Made by a program: the position numbers and the translations under genes
Source of the DNA: DASTGO01 sp035719045
GTDB lineage: Bacteria > Actinomycetota > Actinomycetes > Actinomycetales > Kineosporiaceae
Length of the DNA stretch: 7,919 bases
Direction: 5' to 3'
Assembly (NCBI GenBank): GCA_035719045.1
Contig: DASTGO010000200.1
Coordinates: 1-7,919, forward strand
Shown: one piece after another, positions 5,445 to 7,919 of the stretch
Position numbering within the stretch: position 1 is the first letter of the stretch
Layout: every line of letters starts with the position of its first letter
The notes under the pieces: generated by a model
What the model was told of the DNA's origin: nothing
Databases searched by the model: none
Seen by the model: only the letters and a program-made list of their open reading frames with translations

Positions 5445-7667
5445 CTACTCCGGTGCGCCGGCTTCGGTGCCCCCGACGTCCGCTGCGGGAGTGTCGGCCC
5501 CGGGCTCCAGGCCCGACCCAGCCAGGTCTCCCCCGGCGGGGACCTCCTGCGGATCACCCGCGTCCACGTCGTCCGTCCCGGCGTCGGCCTCCAGATCATC
5601 CCCGTCGACCAGATCACCCTCGACGCCGACCCCGATCTTGTCGACCCCGCCCAGGTCACCGGCGACGTCCGTGTCCGGCTCCTCAGGCTCCTCGTCGACA
5701 TCCTCGTCCACGTCGAGGTCATCGAGGTCGACGAAGGTGATCCCGTCGAGTTCGGCGAGACGCTCATGGGCGCCGCTGGCGTCCTCGTCGTCCACCTCGG
5801 CGGCCAGGTGCAGCCACCGCAGGCTCTCCTCGTCGCGCCCGACGGCGGCCAGCGCATCGGCATAGGCCACCCGCAGCCGGGCCAGCCAGGCCTCATGGAC
5901 CCGCTCGTTGAGTTGCGGGACCTGCAGGGTCACCACTGCAGCCTCCGGCTGGCCGAGGTCGGTGCGTGCCCCGGCGGCCACGATGAGCATCTCCACCTGC
6001 CCGGCCCGGTCCAGCTCACGAGCCTCCGGCGACGTCGCCAGGGCCAGCGCCCGTTCCGGTCGTCCCAGACCACGCTCGCAGTCGGCCAGCACCGGCAGGT
6101 GCACCGACGAGCCGGTCAGCCGGCGGGCGGTGCGCAGTTCCGACAGGGCAACCGCGTACCGACCGCTGCGGTACGCGGCGAGCCCGGCGGCCTCCCGGAC
6201 CACGGCGATCCGGCCCGCCATCGACCGAGCGACATCCGCGTGGGCCCAGGCGGCCTCCGGATCATCGTCCAGGAGCTCGCCGGTCATCACCAGGTGCCGG
6301 GCCACCGTCCGGGAGGCATCCCGGCCGAGGCTCACCAGCTCCGAGCGGACATGCTGGTCCAGTTCCTGTCCGGTGATCTCGTCGGGGATCTCCGGCCGCT
6401 CCGGGCGCGGGCGCGGCGGGCGCTCGATGGCACCGGCCGCCGGCTCGGCGCTGCGCTGCCCACCGGGACGCCAACTGTTCAGCTGCCGCTGAGGCCCCCG
6501 GGCCTCGCCGCCAGCGGGACGGTCCCCGCCGCGACCGGTCCCGGTGCCACCAGTGCGCCCCTGGAACCCCGATGGCCGTTCGCCTGTCCGCTGGGGGTTT
6601 GCCCAACGGCCGGGAGCACTGGTGGGCGTCTCCCGTCCGGCACCCGTGCCACGGTAGCCGCCTGCCGGACCGCGCCCTCGGGGGGCACCCGGACCCTGTT
6701 CGGTCCTGCCCCGCTCGGCGCTGCCCCGCTCGGCGCTGCCCCGCTCGGCATAGCCGGAACCCGGGCGATCACCGGCCGGTGCACCGCGTCGCGGACCCGC
6801 AGGCCCGCCCGACCACGCACGTCCGCCCTGATCGCCGTCTCGCCGCGGACCGGTCTGGCCACCGGATCCCGTCCAGGTCCGCCCGCCACCGCCGCCGCCA
6901 GCGGGACGGTCCCCGCCGCGACCGGTCCCGGTGCCACCAGTGCGCCCCTGGAACCCCGATGGCCGCTCACCTGCCCGCTGGGGGCTTGCCCAACGACCGG
7001 GACCGCCAGTTGCGTTCCCGCGGCCCGCACCGCTCCAGCTCCCGCCCGAGCGCCCTTGCCCAGCGGCCGGGGTTCGACCCGCCCCGGACCCACCGGCGCC
7101 CCAGCCACCTGCGGCACGGTCTCCGCCACGACCGGCGGCGCCACTACCCGCCGCCCGCCCCTGTCCGCCAACGGTGCCCGCACCGGGACGACTCCAGCCC
7201 GACCCCCCGGACCTCCCCTGCGCCGGTCCACGCCCCTGTGCGGGACCCGCTCCTCCGGAGCGCCCCCAGCCAGAACCCTCTGGCCGGCCACCGCCACCGG
7301 CAGGACCACTGCCGGAACTACTCCACCGGCCACCTTCCGAACGACCGCGGCCGCCCGCCGAAGCACCGCCGCGACCAGTCCCAGAGGCACCGCCCCGCGC
7401 GAAACCACCGCCACCAGAGGCACCGCCCCGCGCGAAACCACCGCCGGAGCGCCCCTTGCCGTCGCCGCCACCGGCGGAGCGTCCTCCGGCGCCAGGGGCA
7501 CCCCCAGCACGACCACCCGCGCGTCCGCCGAAGTTCCCGCCGCTGGCTCCGCCCCTGAAGCCACCGGCGCCGCGCCCGGCCCCGCCGGTGCCTCCGGATC
7601 GAGGTCCCGGGCCACCCGAGCGCCGGCCGCCTGAACCGTGCCCGCCGGCCTTACCGGTGTCCGCCAC
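5445..7667 (-). CDS. Gly/Arg-rich TPR-like protein with acidic tail, function unknown
   Basis: The 740-residue product has three parts. Residues 1 to about 425 are almost entirely Gly, Arg, Ala, Ser and Pro, with many RGG/GRG motifs and scattered Trp and Phe, so probably disordered. Residues about 430-640 are alpha-helical with spaced Ala/Leu/Tyr patterns, such as AGLAAYRSGRYAVALSEL and YADALAAVGRDEESLRWL, typical of TPR helices. Residues about 645-740 are strongly acidic. There is no signal peptide or membrane segment. The core corresponds by position to the TPR protein Rv1691, which is far shorter, so most of the extra length is the N-terminal tract. The GTG at 7667 has GGGAG 5 nt upstream. 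RGG tracts often bind RNA, and the gene follows a 5S rRNA gene, so an RNA- or ribosome-related role is possible but inferred. The gene carries internal repeats. Confidence 0.85.
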   Translation of the reverse strand: MADTGKAGGHGSGGRRSGGPGPRSGGTGGAGRGAGGFRGGASGGNFGGRAGGRAGGAPGAGGRSAGGGDGKGRSGGGFARGGASGGGGFARGGASGTGRGGASAGGRGRSEGGRWSSSGSGPAGGGGRPEGSGWGRSGGAGPAQGRGPAQGRSGGSGWSRPGAGTVGGQGRAAGSGAAGRGGDRAAGGWGAGGSGAGRTPAAGQGRSGGSWSGAGRGNATGGPGRWASPQRAGERPSGFQGRTGGTGTGRGGDRPAGGGGGGRTWTGSGGQTGPRRDGDQGGRAWSGGPAGPRRGAPAGDRPGSGYAERGSAERGSAERGRTEQGPGAPRGRGPAGGYRGTGAGRETPTSAPGRWANPQRTGERPSGFQGRTGGTGTGRGGDRPAGGEARGPQRQLNSWRPGGQRSAEPAAGAIERPPRPRPERPEIPDEITGQELDQHVRSELVSLGRDASRTVARHLVMTGELLDDDPEAAWAHADVARSMAGRIAVVREAAGLAAYRSGRYAVALSELRTARRLTGSSVHLPVLADCERGLGRPERALALATSPEARELDRAGQVEMLIVAAGARTDLGQPEAAVVTLQVPQLNERVHEAWLARLRVAYADALAAVGRDEESLRWLHLAAEVDDEDASGAHERLAELDGITFVDLDDLDVDEDVDEEPEEPDTDVAGDLGGVDKIGVGVEGDLVDGDDLEADAGTDDVDAGDPQEVPAGGDLAGSGLEPGADTPAADVGGTEAGAPE
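6506..7002. repeat. 110-bp internal duplication in the Gly-rich gene (6506-6615 and 6893-7002)
   Basis: The two copies lie 387 bp (129 codons) apart and differ at only five bases (6579, 6582, 6586, 6598 and 6609 against the base 387 further on). All five fall in the last 37 bp, and the first 73 bp are identical. They encode residues 352-387 and 223-258, beginning PGRWA and ending RPAGG. Three differences are silent and two change residues (Asn/Ser and Thr/Ala). Confidence 0.9.
6708..6752. repeat. Tandem 15-bp repeat, about three copies
   Basis: The unit GCCCCGCTCGGCGCT occurs at 6708-6722 and 6723-6737, with a degenerate copy at 6738-6752. In the gene on the minus strand it encodes the pentapeptide AERGS repeated in residues 307-320. 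It is in frame, so copy-number change would not break the protein. Confidence 0.85.
7381..7445. repeat. Tandem 33-bp repeat, two copies
   Basis: Bases 7381-7413 are repeated at 7414-7445 with one end base different. The repeat encodes an 11-residue unit containing GFARGGASG twice (residues 77-96 of the Gly-rich protein). It is in frame and probably arose by replication slippage. Confidence 0.85.
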
Positions 7668-7713
7668 TGCTGCTCCCTCGTCCGTGGTCCGTACTGCGCT
7701 GCTGAGAAGTCAT
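7651..7713 (-). CDS. Possible 20-codon leader ORF overlapping the Gly-rich gene start
   Basis: An ATG at 7713, with AGGGG 5 nt upstream, opens a 20-residue frame starting MTSQQRST. It ends with TAA at 7653-7651, overlapping the first 17 bases of the large gene whose GTG is at 7667. It resembles no family I know. The spacing fits translational coupling, where ribosomes ending here restart at the GTG. It may equally be chance, since high-GC sequence is rich in open frames. Confidence 0.25.
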   Translation of the reverse strand: MTSQQRSTDHGRGSSSGGHR

Positions 7714-7747
7714 GGTCGCCCCTGCGCTGTTGGGTGGGGGCAAACGT

Positions 7748-7790
7748 GTTGGTGGCCGGCGCCCCGCGTGTGCGGGGGCCGGCCACCAAC
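7748..7790 (-). terminator. Hairpin terminator after the 5S rRNA gene
   Basis: GTTGGTGGCCGGC at 7748-7760 pairs perfectly with 7778-7790. A further 6 bp (CCCCGC/GCGGGG) pair inside beyond a single bulged base at 7761, with a 4-nt loop. It begins about 9 nt past the 5S 3' end, where an rrn operon terminator is expected. Only a short TTT lies further downstream, so a true U tract is lacking. Confidence 0.8.
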
Positions 7791-7798
7791 AGAAAGTT

Positions 7799-7917
7799 GT
7801 CCGGCGACGTCCTACTCTCCCACCCAGTACCCCGGGCAGTACCATCGGCGCTGACAGGCTTAGCTTCCGGGTTCGGAATGGAGCCGGGCGTTTCCCTGTC
7901 GCTATGGTCGCCGTAAC
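7799..7917 (-). rRNA. rrf: 5S ribosomal RNA
   Basis: On the minus strand the gene begins TTACGGCGACCATAGCG and contains the invariant block TTCCGAACCCGGAAGCTAAG, then the GCGCCGATGGTACTGC region and GGGAGAGTAGGACG near the 3' end. The two ends close helix I (CGGCGAC with GTCGCCG). The length of about 119 nt is normal. Exact ends are uncertain by one or two bases. The orientation places the rest of a 16S-23S-5S operon beyond the right edge of the window. Confidence 0.96.
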
Positions 7918-7919
7918 TC

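Noticed and set aside
6506..7445. CRISPR array or intergenic repeat cluster
   Set aside because: The repeats differ in length (110, 33 and 15 bp), have irregular spacing and are all in frame inside one coding sequence.
5445..7667. PE_PGRS-type secreted Gly-rich protein
   Set aside because: There is no PE domain, the tract is Arg-rich rather than GGA/GGN repeats, and no export signal is seen.
6479..7789. Alternative minus-strand frame through the Gly-rich region
   Set aside because: It lacks the TPR-like core and only overlaps the repetitive half. It begins inside the 5S terminator hairpin with no ribosome site seen.
5766..7854. Long plus-strand frames opposite the Gly-rich gene (Pro-rich and Thr/Ala-rich)
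   Set aside because: Pro-rich and Ala/Thr-rich translations are what antisense reading of Gly/Arg/Ser codons gives. The minus frame has a good ribosome site and a plausible folded core.

Overview
The window is very GC-rich and starts most of its genes with GTG behind GA-rich ribosome binding sites. Together with the conserved gene order, this points to an Actinomycetota chromosome. The block TPR protein - HAD phosphatase - small protein - tlyA - nadK - recN matches, gene for gene, the Mycobacterium tuberculosis Rv1691-Rv1696 neighbourhood (from memory of that gene order). I cannot name the genus. Every supported gene lies on the minus strand, so transcription runs from high to low coordinates.

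In transcription order, the right edge holds a complete 5S rRNA gene (about 7917-7799), presumably the end of an rrn operon lying off the window. A long hairpin follows at 7790-7748. Next comes a 740-residue protein (7667-5445) with a Gly/Arg/Ser-rich disordered first half, a helical TPR-like core and an acidic tail. Its gene carries a 110-bp internal duplication and two short tandem repeats. A 171-bp gap with a strong hairpin separates it from a NagD-type HAD phosphatase (5273-4185). That gene is followed by a short conserved-position protein (4127-3840), the rRNA 2'-O-methyltransferase TlyA (3836-2991) and NAD kinase (2994-2059). The last three are nearly abutting or overlapping and look like one operon.

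recN (1889-132) follows a 169-bp gap. The gap has two copies of a 20-bp direct repeat at 21-bp spacing and, just downstream, a promoter-like motif resembling the RecA-NDp (PafBC-type) DNA-damage promoter. Beyond recN, the left edge holds the first 20 codons of an IS982-like transposase, so a mobile element sits immediately downstream of recN, where mycobacteria carry the next gene of the cluster.

Most genes are well-known housekeeping families: rRNA modification, NADP supply, glycerol-phosphate or related phosphate recycling, and DNA repair. I see no clear undescribed multi-gene system. The least explained items are the Gly/Arg-rich TPR protein beside the rRNA operon, the repeat-plus-promoter arrangement in front of recN, and the IS fragment at the left edge.
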